Shown piece by piece: positions 18,174 through 27,317 of a stretch of DNA of 64,000 bases. The notes beneath the pieces were generated by a model that worked only from the letters and a program-made list of their open reading frames with translations, had not been told where the DNA came from and made no database searches. A program made the translations under genes and the position numbers. This DNA is from Corynebacterium epidermidicanis. GTDB taxonomy: Bacteria; Actinomycetota; Actinomycetes; Mycobacteriales; Mycobacteriaceae. Each line of letters starts with the position of its first letter. Within the stretch, counting starts at the first letter, position 1. Location of the stretch: the NCBI RefSeq assembly GCF_001021025.1, contig NZ_CP011541.1, positions 806,001 to 870,000 on the forward strand, read 5' to 3'.

Positions 18174-18274
18174 TCCGACATTCTGCGGACAAGATAACTA
18201 GCGTTAGTAGCTGAAGAATTCATCGCTGACACCCGTCCGCCTAACGTCCTCACAGTATCCCCAGGGAGGTTCCC

Positions 18275-19543
18275 ATGCGTTCCGTTGAGCAACACCTGGC
18301 GTTGGTCACCGAAGCTGCGATCACGCCTGAGCCGGTACGCATTGCAATCGCGGAGGCACTTGGGCTGATGTGCGCCGAAGAAGTTCAGGCCGCGAAACCG
18401 CTGCCTGGATTTGCGCAAGCCGCCATCGATGGTTATGCCGTTCGCGCGGTGGACGTCGGCGGGATGAACGCGATCACCAATCGCAACAGCGATGAAACAC
18501 AGCTCGCGCCTGTCGAGAAATCTCTGCCGGTAGTGGGGGAGGTGTCTGCAGGTTCCCAAAAACCACTCCGCTTGCAGCCAAAACAGGCTGTTCGGGTTCA
18601 TACCGGCGCACCGCTGCCCTCGCTTGCCGACGCCGTGCTGCCCCTGGAATGGAGCGACCGCGGAGTCAAGCGAGTCACGGCCACTCGTCCTGTGCGCTCC
18701 GGCGAATTCGTGCGCAAAATTGGCGATGATATTCAGCCGGGCGACGTAGCCGTCACCGCTGGTTCGGTGCTTGGCGCAGCACACATCGGCCTCCTCGCTG
18801 CTGTTGGGCGCAGTAAAGTTCTGGTCTATCCGCGCCCTCGGCTGTCGATTATCTCTATCGGTGCCGAACTGGTCGACATTGACCGCGATCCGGGCTTGGG
18901 TCAGGTCTATGATGTCAATTCCTACGCCTTGGCTGCCGCGGCTCGCGAAGCCGGGGCACAAGTTCATCGTGTCGGCGTGGCGGAAGGTGAGCCACGTCGG
19001 TTGCTGGAAATCATCGAAGGTCAGCTGCTGCGCAGTGAAATCGTGGTGATCACTGGTGCGGTAGGGGGTGCTTCTGCTGCGCGCTTCCGTGAACTGTTGC
19101 GGGACTTGGGGCCGGTCGACACCACAAGGGTCGCAATGCATCCGGGCTCTGTACAAGGCTTCGGGTTGCTGGGCGAAAACCAAGTACCGACCTTTTTGCT
19201 GCCGGCAAACCCCGTTTCTGCTTTGGTGAGCTTCGAGGTGTTCGTTCGTCCCGTGGTGCGAGCGAGTTTGGGGAAACGCGCAATTCAACGCAAACGTGTC
19301 CGGGCCCGCGCACTCAACCCGATTTCTTCCAAGGATAACCGTCGCGGATTCGTGCGGGCCCGCCTGATGCGCGATGCCGAGACGCAGGATTACTTGGTGG
19401 AAGGCCTGGGTGCGGCTACCGGTGCGCCCGCGCACCTGCTCGCGGGCCTTGCCGACGCAAACGCCCTCATGGTGATTCCCGAGGCCGTCACTGAGGTGCG
19501 TCCCGGCGATGTCGTCGATGTCCTGTTCCTTTCGCAAAGCTAG
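18275..19543 (+). CDS. glp: MoeA/gephyrin-like protein, probable divisome protein Glp
   Basis: 422 residues with the MoeA domain order: N-terminal LCAEEVQAAKPLPGFAQAAI with DGYAVR, the central MPT-binding domain, and the C-terminal MoeA domain IV. The usual MoeA catalytic loop (GGVSVGxxD) is replaced by TGAVGGAS at residues 260-267, which lacks the acidic residue. This fits the corynebacterial Glp, a repurposed MoeA that binds FtsZ and works with the membrane receptor GlpR; the order galU-glp-rimJ-glpR is the same as I recall for that locus. AGGGAGG precedes the ATG. Alternative: a true molybdenum insertase MoeA. Confidence 0.82.
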   Translation: MRSVEQHLALVTEAAITPEPVRIAIAEALGLMCAEEVQAAKPLPGFAQAAIDGYAVRAVDVGGMNAITNRNSDETQLAPVEKSLPVVGEVSAGSQKPLRLQPKQAVRVHTGAPLPSLADAVLPLEWSDRGVKRVTATRPVRSGEFVRKIGDDIQPGDVAVTAGSVLGAAHIGLLAAVGRSKVLVYPRPRLSIISIGAELVDIDRDPGLGQVYDVNSYALAAAAREAGAQVHRVGVAEGEPRRLLEIIEGQLLRSEIVVITGAVGGASAARFRELLRDLGPVDTTRVAMHPGSVQGFGLLGENQVPTFLLPANPVSALVSFEVFVRPVVRASLGKRAIQRKRVRARALNPISSKDNRRGFVRARLMRDAETQDYLVEGLGAATGAPAHLLAGLADANALMVIPEAVTEVRPGDVVDVLFLSQS

Positions 19544-20247
19544 TGACAGCCGGCTTGTTCCCCACGTTGTTTTCTGCCGGCGCGTCGCCACAGCCTCCCC
19601 ATGCTCCTCGACACCCTGTGCATCCAGGCTGGCCAGAGGTCACTCCCACGGTGCTATTAGCCGATGGGGCGTCGTTAAGGCTGCGCCCGCTCACCCGGAA
19701 AGATGGAGCGCGGTGGCGGCAGCTGCGCTTGATGAACCAGGAACACTTGTTGCCCGTCGAACCGACCGTGGATTCGACGTGGGAAGCAGCTCACACAGTG
19801 GCTTCCTGGCGCACAATGATGCATTACTTGAAGAATAGTGCTGCCAACGGCGATATTGTGCCGTTCGCTATCGAGCTCGACCGCCAGTTCGTGGGCCAGT
19901 TAACGCTGGGCAACATTGTTCATGGGGTGCAAAAAGATTGTTGGATCGGGTACTGGGTGGACCACGCGATCACCGGGCGGGGGATTGCTAAGGCAGCAGT
20001 TGCACTCGGAGTTGATCACGCCTTTGGCAGGGTGGGGCTGCATAGGGTGACCGCAACTTATCTGCCCGCGAACCCGGCATCAGGAGCAGTGCTGGCAGCA
20101 AACGGCTTTACCCAAGAGGGAGTGTTGCGCCGGAACCTGCACATCAATGGTGCGTGGCAGGACCATCTCTTCATGGCGCTTGTTATTGATGATTTCACCA
20201 CGACCGCCGTGGAACGGATGCGCACTGCCGGGGTTATTCGCACTTAG
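19543..20247 (+). CDS. rimJ: GNAT N-acetyltransferase, RimJ-like
   Basis: 234 residues from GTG 19543, overlapping the preceding stop by one base (TAGTG). GNAT fold of the RimJ/RimL type: LRLRPLTRKDGARWRQLRLM, IELDRQFVGQLTLGNIV, the acetyl-CoA loop YWVDHAITGRGIAKAAVA and the closing NGFTQEGVLRRNLHINGAWQ. Family enzymes acetylate protein N-termini, RimJ classically ribosomal S5; the real substrate here is unknown. It lies between glp and the glpR-like gene, so it may serve the cell-division locus. Confidence 0.88.
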   Translation: MTAGLFPTLFSAGASPQPPHAPRHPVHPGWPEVTPTVLLADGASLRLRPLTRKDGARWRQLRLMNQEHLLPVEPTVDSTWEAAHTVASWRTMMHYLKNSAANGDIVPFAIELDRQFVGQLTLGNIVHGVQKDCWIGYWVDHAITGRGIAKAAVALGVDHAFGRVGLHRVTATYLPANPASGAVLAANGFTQEGVLRRNLHINGAWQDHLFMALVIDDFTTTAVERMRTAGVIRT

Positions 20248-20436
20248 GGCGGGCACGGCTGGTGTTTCCTTCTGTGGTTCCGGCTCGGTTGAGGCCCTGA
20301 GATTTAGCTGCTAATCGGTGACGTTATCGGCGTGGCACCCCCAGCAACCTGGCACAAGCGCCTTAAACTTGGCACCAATCGTTGACTGCTTTTGTGAAGT
20401 CAGCCCGCGCAATGAGTGCAATAAGTATCGAAAAGC

Positions 20437-21570
20437 TTGGAAAGGTTGGGTGTAGCCCGCGTGTTAGGAACCCCTGTCCTCGGATTGATCGTGGTGCTGT
20501 GGCTTTTCGTCTTGGCGCCGATCGCTTTGCGCAGCCGAAAGCCCATCCGCCACACTAATGAGGCGTTTGAGGAAACCCGAGTTATCCACGAGGGTGGAGC
20601 TGAACTGCCGGTGTCACGACGTCGTCCGCGTCTTACCGCCGATGACATGCATATCTCCGATGAGCTGGACGAAGATTACGAGGTAGTCGACGATAGCGAC
20701 ATCCTCATCGATGAGCCAGCGGACAACGCGACACCATTCTCCAAGCTTGGCAACGCATTTTCGAAGATCAAGAAGCCGTCCAAAGCAGAGCCTGTTATCG
20801 ACGGCGATGTGGTGGCCGAACTCCCGGCCGCCCAGCCTGCCGATGCCGATTCCCTGGACCAGCAGTCGGAAGGCGATGACATCGCGGCACAGGCGGAGCG
20901 AAAGGAGCCTGCCTTTGCCGAGTACGACGAGGATGAAGAAACCACCTACGCCTACGATGAGGCGTATACGAACCCAGCGGACTTCCTCCACGACAGCGCC
21001 GACTACGGCGAGGCGGTTTACCAGGCAGAAGAAGATGCTACCGACGACGAGTCGGCCGAGGATCCAGCCGAAGAAGCCGAGCTGACGGACGCTGACCTCG
21101 AGTTCGCTGCTCGACGACGCGGTCGGGGTGGTTACGATCCGGAAGCAGACGCGCTAGCTTCTTCGAATCGATTCCAGCGTCGCCAGCGCACGCTGATTGC
21201 GTTGGGGGTGACGCTCGTCGTCGCCACAGTGGTTGCTGTCGTTATGGGTGGAATGGCTTGGGTGGCCCCAGGCCTGGTCCTCGTGCTGACAGCTGCCTAC
21301 CTGTTCGCGTTGCGTCAGCAGGTGCGGGCCGAGAACGAATTGCGCGCACGTCGAATTCGGCATATGCGGCGCGCTCGACTCGGCGTGCGCACCTCCGAAG
21401 ACGCCGAGTTGGGAATGCCCTCCCGCTTGCGACGCCCAGGTGCGGTAGTACTCGAGCTGGATGATGACAGCCCCGACTTTGACTACCTGCCGACAGCCGA
21501 GCTGACCTACGATCACGACTCAGAAACAGGCAATGTTGTGGAGTTCACGCGCCCACGACGAGTCAGCTAA
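20437..21570 (+). CDS. glpR: Three-TM membrane protein, probable Glp receptor GlpR
   Basis: 377 residues with an N-terminal membrane helix (VLGLIVVLWLFVLAPIALRS), about 220 cytoplasmic residues that are strongly acidic (many Asp/Glu, e.g. DELDEDYEVVDDSDILIDE), then two helices (LGVTLVVATVVAVVMGGMAW and LVLVLTAAYLFAL) and a basic patch RRIRHMRRARLGVR. This topology and its position after glp-rimJ match the corynebacterial GlpR, the membrane partner of Glp at the septum (and M. tuberculosis Rv0996). The start is uncertain: TTG 20437 is given, and GTG 20461 is also possible; no clear ribosome site decides. Confidence 0.78.
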   Translation: MERLGVARVLGTPVLGLIVVLWLFVLAPIALRSRKPIRHTNEAFEETRVIHEGGAELPVSRRRPRLTADDMHISDELDEDYEVVDDSDILIDEPADNATPFSKLGNAFSKIKKPSKAEPVIDGDVVAELPAAQPADADSLDQQSEGDDIAAQAERKEPAFAEYDEDEETTYAYDEAYTNPADFLHDSADYGEAVYQAEEDATDDESAEDPAEEAELTDADLEFAARRRGRGGYDPEADALASSNRFQRRQRTLIALGVTLVVATVVAVVMGGMAWVAPGLVLVLTAAYLFALRQQVRAENELRARRIRHMRRARLGVRTSEDAELGMPSRLRRPGAVVLELDDDSPDFDYLPTAELTYDHDSETGNVVEFTRPRRVS

Positions 21571-21706
21571 CGCCACGTTTTCGCTCTTTGCAGCCAGCGC
21601 CCTTTCCGCATAGGGCGCTGGCTGCTTGCGGTTACAGGGCCGAGGGTGATTGTGCAGCGGAGTGCCAGCTGCGTAGCGCGAAGTGGTTGGCGGTAATCTA
21701 TGGGGC

Positions 21707-22108
21707 ATGGATAAACCGATTGTTCGCGATGGCATGTTGTTGCTGCTGCGCGCGGTATTGGGATTTATGTTTATTGCGCATGGCTGGGATCGGTTCTTTA
21801 TCACTGGTTTGGTGGAAACGACCGGGCAGTTCAGCGCCTGGAATGTGCCGCAACCGAAGCTGTCAGCCTACCTTGCCGCGAGCACGGAACTCATCGGTGG
21901 TGCCCTCCTCGTTATCGGTCTGTTGACCACGTTCGTGGCGGGGGTTCTAGCGTTGTTGATGGCCTGCGCGCTGTATTTTGTGCATCTGCCACATGGCATC
22001 TTTGTGACGGACGGCGGAGTGGAATACACGGCTGTGCTTGTAGTGTCGCTACTGGTTATCGTCGTTTTTGGCTCGGGGCGTGCCTCCATTGACGAGGTTT
22101 TGTCCTAA
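21707..22108 (+). CDS. DoxX-family membrane protein
   Basis: 133 residues from ATG 21707. Four hydrophobic segments with the DoxX-type start LLLLRAVLGFMFIAHGWDRF and LAASTELIGGALLVIGLLTT. The family is linked to redox homeostasis and thiol stress in mycobacteria, but no biochemical function is assigned. TAATCT (21694-21699) ends 7 nt before the ATG, so the transcript is probably leaderless. The stop overlaps the next start (TAATG). Confidence 0.85.
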   Translation: MDKPIVRDGMLLLLRAVLGFMFIAHGWDRFFITGLVETTGQFSAWNVPQPKLSAYLAASTELIGGALLVIGLLTTFVAGVLALLMACALYFVHLPHGIFVTDGGVEYTAVLVVSLLVIVVFGSGRASIDEVLS

Positions 22109-22785
22109 TGCTTTCCTGCGATCAAGTTCGGGCAGCACTGTCCGCCAGGCTGGACGGTGAGCCTTCGGGCTTGGACGACGCCCTTGCCGACGCCCACCTG
22201 TCCGGATGCGCCGAATGCCAGGCGTGGTTCGATCAGGCAGCGCACCTGAACCGCCAATTGGCATTTAGCTCCGCAGATACCTCGGATTTGGTGGCCCCAG
22301 ATCTCAGTGCGAATATCTTGGCCAACCTGGGCACCGAAGCCACCTCCCGAAAATTTGTACCTGAGCAGCTCGTGTTAGCCCGAGTGTTGCTGGTAGTCAT
22401 GGGGATGGTGTTCCTAGGCTGGGGCGTGCGGCACGTAGTCACGGCAGCCACCCCGGTGCCCTTTGCGGATCCCGCCTACATCGCTTTGCTTATCGACGTC
22501 GCGGCGATCCGAATGGCCTTTGGTTATGCTTTGTTCTTTGCCGCGTGGAAACCTCGCCTCGCCGGGGGCATGTTGCCCATTTTCGCGACCGTCACCATGT
22601 TTTCCCTCGGTTTTGGAATGCGAGAGGTTTTTGGGGGGAGTGTCCAGCCAGCTCAGGTGTGGGGGTGGATCCTTCATATTGTCAGCGTCTTGGTGTTGTT
22701 GTGGGCGTGGTTCGCCACCTTGGGCTTCGGCCGTGTTGGTCGCTCGGTGCGCTCTCTGGGGGCTCGGCCCGTCCCAGAAAACTAA
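22108..22785 (+). CDS. Membrane protein with N-terminal anti-sigma-type zinc finger
   Basis: 225 residues, start ATG 22108 overlapping the doxX stop. Residues 28-36 (DAHLSGCAEC) give the H-x3-C-x2-C signature of the zinc-binding anti-sigma (ZAS/mycothiol-redox-sensing) fold. This is followed by about four hydrophobic segments (RVLLVVMGMVFLGWG, FGYALFFAAWK, GGMLPIFATVTMFSLGFGMR, VLVLLWAWFATLGFG). No sigma factor gene is adjacent, so a cognate factor is not identified. Coupling to doxX hints at a shared redox-related role, an inference. Confidence 0.75.
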   Translation: MLSCDQVRAALSARLDGEPSGLDDALADAHLSGCAECQAWFDQAAHLNRQLAFSSADTSDLVAPDLSANILANLGTEATSRKFVPEQLVLARVLLVVMGMVFLGWGVRHVVTAATPVPFADPAYIALLIDVAAIRMAFGYALFFAAWKPRLAGGMLPIFATVTMFSLGFGMREVFGGSVQPAQVWGWILHIVSVLVLLWAWFATLGFGRVGRSVRSLGARPVPEN

Positions 22786-22820
22786 CAGGCCCACCCCGTG
22801 TTCGTGATGGGGTGAGCCTG
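22786..22820. terminator. Hairpin between convergent genes
   Basis: CAGGCCCACCCC (22786-22797) pairs with GGGGTGAGCCTG (22809-22820) with one mismatch; TTG follows. It separates the zinc-finger membrane gene from pmt on the opposite strand. Confidence 0.75.
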
Positions 22821-22836
22821 TTGACGTGGCTGCGGA

Positions 22837-24453
22837 CTATTTCCAGCTGCGCAGCCACATGATGTTTTCGTAATGTTGCTCGGTGATCTGGGTGCCGTAG
22901 AGGATGGGCGACCAATAGACGAAAGCCAGGAAGACCAGGCCGAGATAGCAAAAGACGAGTGTTTGGCCGATCGGGAGCTCGCGTCCCAAGCCCGGTACGC
23001 GCCAGGTTTTTTGGTAGTTCGCGATGTGGCCCAGAGTGAGGGCGATCATCACGATGGTGAAGGGGACCAGCGGTATGGCGTAGAAGAAGTACATCTGGCG
23101 GTCATACGCCATGATCCACGGAATGAAACCCGCGGCGAAGGCCACGAGCGGAACGATGTAGCGCCGATCGTGTCCGATGAAAACCCGCCACAGGGCCCAA
23201 AGGACGACGGGGACGGTTAGCCACCAGATCACGGGGGTGCCAAAGAGGTAGATCATTCGTCGGCAGGTGTCGGTACCGTCGCAGGAGAGGTTGGTTTGGG
23301 AGTAGTAGAGCACCGGACGGGCCGCCACCAGCCACGACCAAGGCTTGGAGTCCCAGGGGTGGGAATGGCCTGAAGAACTGGTCAATGACGCGTGGAACTT
23401 CAATACTGAGTCGTGGTAGTAGAACCAACCTGCCAAGGAATCCGGCAACATCTGCAAGAGGGAGTCCTCTTTGATGGTGCCGTTTACTTTCGCATGCCGG
23501 TACACCGAGGTTTCGGAGGCGAACCAGGCGCGCCAGGACCACACGTAGAGCAGGATCGGCACGATAACAAGCGAGGCGAACGCAGGCAGGCAGTCCCGCA
23601 GGAGGGTGCCGAGGAAAGGTTGTTGGATGCGGTAGGCGTGGCGAAGTCCCCAGTCCAGGCACACGCACAGCACACCAAAGAAGGCAATGTAATACAGGCC
23701 GGACCACTTCACGGACAGCGCTAAGCCGAGACAAATCCCGGCGGCGAAACGCCACCAGCGGAAGCCGAAGCGGGGGCCGAGTGGGGTTTGGTAGATCAGG
23801 TCGTCTAGATACGCGCGGTACATTCGCCTACGCATCTGGTCGTGGTCGAGGACGATGAAGTAGGCCGCTAGGACCACAAAGAGCACGAGGAAGATGTCCA
23901 ACATGCCGAAGCGACCGGCGACGAGTAGCACGCCGTCGAAAAGCGCGAGCGTGCCGGCAAATGCCGCGACTGCCGTGGAGTTGCTGAGTCGGCGGGCGAT
24001 GAGCAGGATGACCACGACGGTGAGGGTCGAAAAGAGTGCGGTCATGACGCGCCAGCCGAGTGGGGTGTAGCCGAAGACCATTTCACCCATCGCGAGAAGC
24101 TGTTTGGCTAGGGGAGGGTGAACGACCAGTCCGTAGGCTGGGTTCGATTCGATGCCGCCGGTGACGGGATCAATGAGTGATTCGACCATGTCCCAGGCCT
24201 GGGGGACGTAGTGCTTCTCGTCGAAGACGGGGGTGCCCTTGTCGGTGGCGCTGGTGAGCCCAACAAAGCGGGTGACGAAGGCGAAAACCGCGACGGTGAG
24301 GGTGACAGCCCAATCGACAGCCGTCCATACCACCCGTGAGGGCTCGGCAATATTGATGGTGTGGCTCCCACCGGGCAACATCGTGCTGCGACGGCTGCTA
24401 GAAAAACGAGCAGTCCGAGCGGCTTTTGATCGAGCAAGCAGAGTTATTGGCAC
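22837..24453 (-). CDS. pmt: Polyprenyl-phosphate-mannose-protein O-mannosyltransferase
   Basis: 538 residues, GT39 family, many membrane helices. The catalytic acidic pair is in the first extracytoplasmic loop, PVFDEKHYVPQAWDM, with VVHPPLAKQL following. Later PSL-type motifs include HPWDSKPWSW and FYYHDSVLKFH. It transfers mannose from polyprenyl-P-mannose to exported proteins, a known actinobacterial pathway. Start GTG 24453 is assumed; ATG 24381 would remove 24 residues. Divergent from rsmI with only 49 nt between them. Confidence 0.92.
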   Translation of the reverse strand: MPITLLARSKAARTARFSSSRRSTMLPGGSHTINIAEPSRVVWTAVDWAVTLTVAVFAFVTRFVGLTSATDKGTPVFDEKHYVPQAWDMVESLIDPVTGGIESNPAYGLVVHPPLAKQLLAMGEMVFGYTPLGWRVMTALFSTLTVVVILLIARRLSNSTAVAAFAGTLALFDGVLLVAGRFGMLDIFLVLFVVLAAYFIVLDHDQMRRRMYRAYLDDLIYQTPLGPRFGFRWWRFAAGICLGLALSVKWSGLYYIAFFGVLCVCLDWGLRHAYRIQQPFLGTLLRDCLPAFASLVIVPILLYVWSWRAWFASETSVYRHAKVNGTIKEDSLLQMLPDSLAGWFYYHDSVLKFHASLTSSSGHSHPWDSKPWSWLVAARPVLYYSQTNLSCDGTDTCRRMIYLFGTPVIWWLTVPVVLWALWRVFIGHDRRYIVPLVAFAAGFIPWIMAYDRQMYFFYAIPLVPFTIVMIALTLGHIANYQKTWRVPGLGRELPIGQTLVFCYLGLVFLAFVYWSPILYGTQITEQHYENIMWLRSWK

Positions 24454-24502
24454 GTTGCTTATATTAAGGAAGTTCGGCCGAGAATGTGGAATGCTTTAAG
24501 GA

Positions 24503-25348
24503 ATGGAACCTCTCGCGCCCTTGCCACACGGAATTATTATCGCTGCGACCCCGCTGGGCAACATCTATGATGCCTCGCCGCGATTGCGGCAGGCTTTGGC
24601 CAGCGCAACTGTTATCGCGGCCGAGGACACCCGCCGGGCCCGCAATTTGGCGAGCGCGTTGGGCGTTGAGATCACTGGACAGATTATCTCCAATTTCGAT
24701 CACAACGAATCTGCCCGGGTTGCGCAGTTACTTGAGCATGCGCGCACCGGTCAGGTCGTTGTGGTCACCGATGCGGGCATGCCTTCCGTGTCTGACCCGG
24801 GTTTTCCGCTAGTCGACGCAGCCCACGAGGCCGGGATTCCGGTGACATGTTTCCCAGGACCGTCCGCTGTTCCCACCGCGTTGGCGTTGTCGGGGTTGCC
24901 CGTGGGCAAGTTCGCATTTGATGGCTTTGCTCCGCGCAAGGCGGGGGCGCGACGCGCGTGGTTGGAGTCTCTGCGCAGCGAAACTCGAGCGGTGTGCTTC
25001 TTCGAGTCACCACACCGGATTGCCGAAACCCTTGCGCAAGCTGCGGAAATTTTGGGGGAGACGCGTCGCGCAGCGGTGTGCCGCGAGCTGACTAAGACCT
25101 ATGAAGAGGTGCGACGAGGTGGCCTAGGAGAGTTGGCAGCGTGGGCTGCCGATGGCTTGCGTGGCGAAATCAGCGTGGTCATTGAAGGGGCGAGCGGAGA
25201 AAGCGAGCTTGATTTGGCAGAACTGGTTGCGCTTGGCTTAGAGCGAGTGCACGCTGGTGAGAAGGTCAAAACGGTAGCGGGGGAGCTCGCGGCCACCCAT
25301 GGGGCCTCGAAGAAAGAGCTTTACGACGCAATTATCGCTGCGAAATAG
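24503..25348 (+). CDS. rsmI: 16S rRNA (cytidine-1402-2'-O)-methyltransferase
   Basis: 281 residues. Tetrapyrrole-methylase fold with IIIAATPLGNIYDASPR, the AEDTRRARNLAS motif, VVVTDAGMPSVSDPGFPLV and CFPGPSAVPTALALSGLP, all diagnostic of RsmI. It uses SAM to 2'-O-methylate C1402 in the ribosomal decoding centre. TAAGGA precedes the ATG closely. Divergent from pmt, as in other corynebacteria. Confidence 0.95.
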   Translation: MEPLAPLPHGIIIAATPLGNIYDASPRLRQALASATVIAAEDTRRARNLASALGVEITGQIISNFDHNESARVAQLLEHARTGQVVVVTDAGMPSVSDPGFPLVDAAHEAGIPVTCFPGPSAVPTALALSGLPVGKFAFDGFAPRKAGARRAWLESLRSETRAVCFFESPHRIAETLAQAAEILGETRRAAVCRELTKTYEEVRRGGLGELAAWAADGLRGEISVVIEGASGESELDLAELVALGLERVHAGEKVKTVAGELAATHGASKKELYDAIIAAK

Positions 25349-25424
25349 ACGTGAAGATAAGCAGTTGTTATGAAATTGCAACCCTCCCGACAGGAAAGTT
25401 GGAGGGGCCTGCGGATATCAAGAT

Positions 25425-25442
25425 AACAGTTTTATAACTGTT
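25425..25442. promoter_or_regulatory. Perfect palindrome upstream of betP
   Basis: AACAGTT (25425-25431), TTAT, AACTGTT (25436-25442), 79 nt upstream of the betP ATG. betP in C. glutamicum is controlled by the MtrAB two-component system; whether this site belongs to MtrA or another regulator is not decidable here. Confidence 0.4.
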
Positions 25443-25521
25443 GATGGTTTCTTCGGGTTAGCCCAGGGTAGGCCTTTAGAAATTTTTTGGCAATAGTGCC
25501 TTGGTTGCGGACAGTGAATAT

Positions 25522-27279
25522 ATGACATCACCGCAAAATAACCGCAGCGCACACGCGGAGTTGGCCACGGTGCTCGACAATGAGGAGCATCTTGACCCTT
25601 CCGTCCTGCGCCAAGATATCGACTACGCCTTTGACGACGACAATGCACCGCTGAACTGGCCGGTAGTCATTGCGGCCGCCGGTATCGTGCTCGCGGCCAT
25701 CCTGTGGGGCCTCGGATGGCCCGGTGCTATGGCCGCTACTGCCACGAATGGCCTGAGATTTGTCGTCGAGAACTTCGGCTGGGCATTCGTCCTGTTCAGT
25801 ACTGTCTTTGTGGTGTTTGTCGCTGCCATTGCGCTGTCCCGCTTCGGTTCAATCCGGCTGGGGCGCGATGACGAAGAACCGGAATTTTCCACCCCTTCCT
25901 GGATCGCGATGATGTTCGCCGCGGGCATGGGGATCGGCTTGATGTTCTACGGGGCCGCGGAACCGCTGACGTTCTACCGTAAGGGCGTGCCAGGTCACGA
26001 AGAACACGAGGTAGGCACCGCATTCGCCACCACACTCTTCCACTGGACGCTCCACCCGTGGGCCATGTACGCCCTCGTCGGCCTGGCATTGGCCTACGCC
26101 ACCTTCCGCATGGGGCGCAAGCAGCTGCTTTCCTCGGCTTTCGTGCCATTGATCGGCCAAAAGCGTGCCGACGGCTGGTTGGGGAGAATCATCGACATCC
26201 TAGCTATCGTGGCCACGATTTTCGGCACTGCGTGTTCCCTTGGCACAGGCGCGCTGCAGATTTCCGCTGGGCTCAGCGCCTCGGGAATCGTCGAGGACCC
26301 TAGCATGAAAACCACAATTGCGATCGTCGCAGTACTCACGCTCGCGTTCTTGCTTTCCGCAATGTCCGGTGTTGGCAAGGGAATCCAGTGGCTGTCGAAT
26401 GCCAACATGGCGCTCGCCGCCCTGCTCGCGATCTTCGTGTTCGTACTGGGGCCCACGGTTTCCATCCTGAACCTCATCCCAGGCAACATCGGCAACTACC
26501 TGGACAATTTCTTCGCCATGGCCGGCCGCACTGCCGAATCTGCGGATGGCACCGCCGGAGAGTGGTTGTCTAGTTGGACCTTGTTCTACTGGGTGTGGTG
26601 GATGTCGTGGAGCCCGTTCGTCGGAATGTTTATCGCCCGGATTTCTCGCGGACGTACCATCCGCGAATTCGTCATCGGGGTGCTCCTTGTTCCATCAGCT
26701 GTCACAGTGGTGTGGTTTTCGATCTTCGGTGGCGCAGCCATTAGCGCTGAGCAATCCGGCAAGTCCATCTGGGGAGACGGCAGCGCCGAAAACCAGCTGT
26801 TCACCCTGCTCCACCAACTGCCTGGCGGCCAGATCGCGGGAATCGTTGCGATGGTCTTGCTCGGCACTTTCTTCATCACCTCAGCCGATTCTGCCTCCAC
26901 CGTCATGGGATCAATGAGCCAAAACGGCAAACTGGTAGCCAAGCCCTGGCTGTCCGCACTGTGGGGTGTGCTCACCGCGGTCATCGGATTGACCATGCTC
27001 GTAGCCGGTGGGGACGATGCACTTGGAAACCTGCAGAGCGTGACAATCGTGATGGCAAGCCCATTCCTCATCATCCTCGTGGCCTTGATGTTTGCCCTGG
27101 TCAAGGGGCTGGCGCAGGATCCGATTTACAAGGAAATCAAGGAACATCAAAAGTTCCAACGCCGGCTTGCACGGGAACGACGCATCCACCGGGAAATGGA
27201 GGCGCGTCGGGCGCGTGGCATTGGGCGTCGCAAAGCTGCGGAGGCTGGCGGCGCGCCCAAGCGCAATTCGCGCCCCTAA
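25522..27279 (+). CDS. betP: Glycine betaine:Na+ symporter of the BCCT family
   Basis: 585 residues from ATG 25522; the longer TTG 25501 start adds seven residues. Acidic cytoplasmic N-terminus, twelve hydrophobic segments, the glycine-rich helix [20 protein letters not shown] that lines the betaine/sodium site, and the signature [20 protein letters not shown]. The C-terminal ~50 residues are strongly basic ([20 protein letters not shown]), matching the osmosensing domain of BetP. It takes up betaine under hyperosmotic stress. With mscL in the same window, both arms of osmoregulation are present. Confidence 0.95.
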   Translation: MTSPQNNRSAHAELATVLDNEEHLDPSVLRQDIDYAFDDDNAPLNWPVVIAAAGIVLAAILWGLGWPGAMAATATNGLRFVVENFGWAFVLFSTVFVVFVAAIALSRFGSIRLGRDDEEPEFSTPSWIAMMFAAGMGIGLMFYGAAEPLTFYRKGVPGHEEHEVGTAFATTLFHWTLHPWAMYALVGLALAYATFRMGRKQLLSSAFVPLIGQKRADGWLGRIIDILAIVATIFGTACSLGTGALQISAGLSASGIVEDPSMKTTIAIVAVLTLAFLLSAMSGVGKGIQWLSNANMALAALLAIFVFVLGPTVSILNLIPGNIGNYLDNFFAMAGRTAESADGTAGEWLSSWTLFYWVWWMSWSPFVGMFIARISRGRTIREFVIGVLLVPSAVTVVWFSIFGGAAISAEQSGKSIWGDGSAENQLFTLLHQLPGGQIAGIVAMVLLGTFFITSADSASTVMGSMSQNGKLVAKPWLSALWGVLTAVIGLTMLVAGGDDALGNLQSVTIVMASPFLIILVALMFALVKGLAQDPIYKEIKEHQKFQRRLARERRIHREMEARRARGIGRRKAAEAGGAPKRNSRP

Positions 27280-27317
27280 CCTGCAGTGGCTGGGTGGCTG
27301 TTAGTAAGGTATTGGGC

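Noticed and set aside
18170..19591. A long open frame (473 codons) on the minus strand across the moeA-like gene
   Set aside because: It is antisense to a clear protein family member, lacks family sequence of its own and arises from the codon bias of the real gene.
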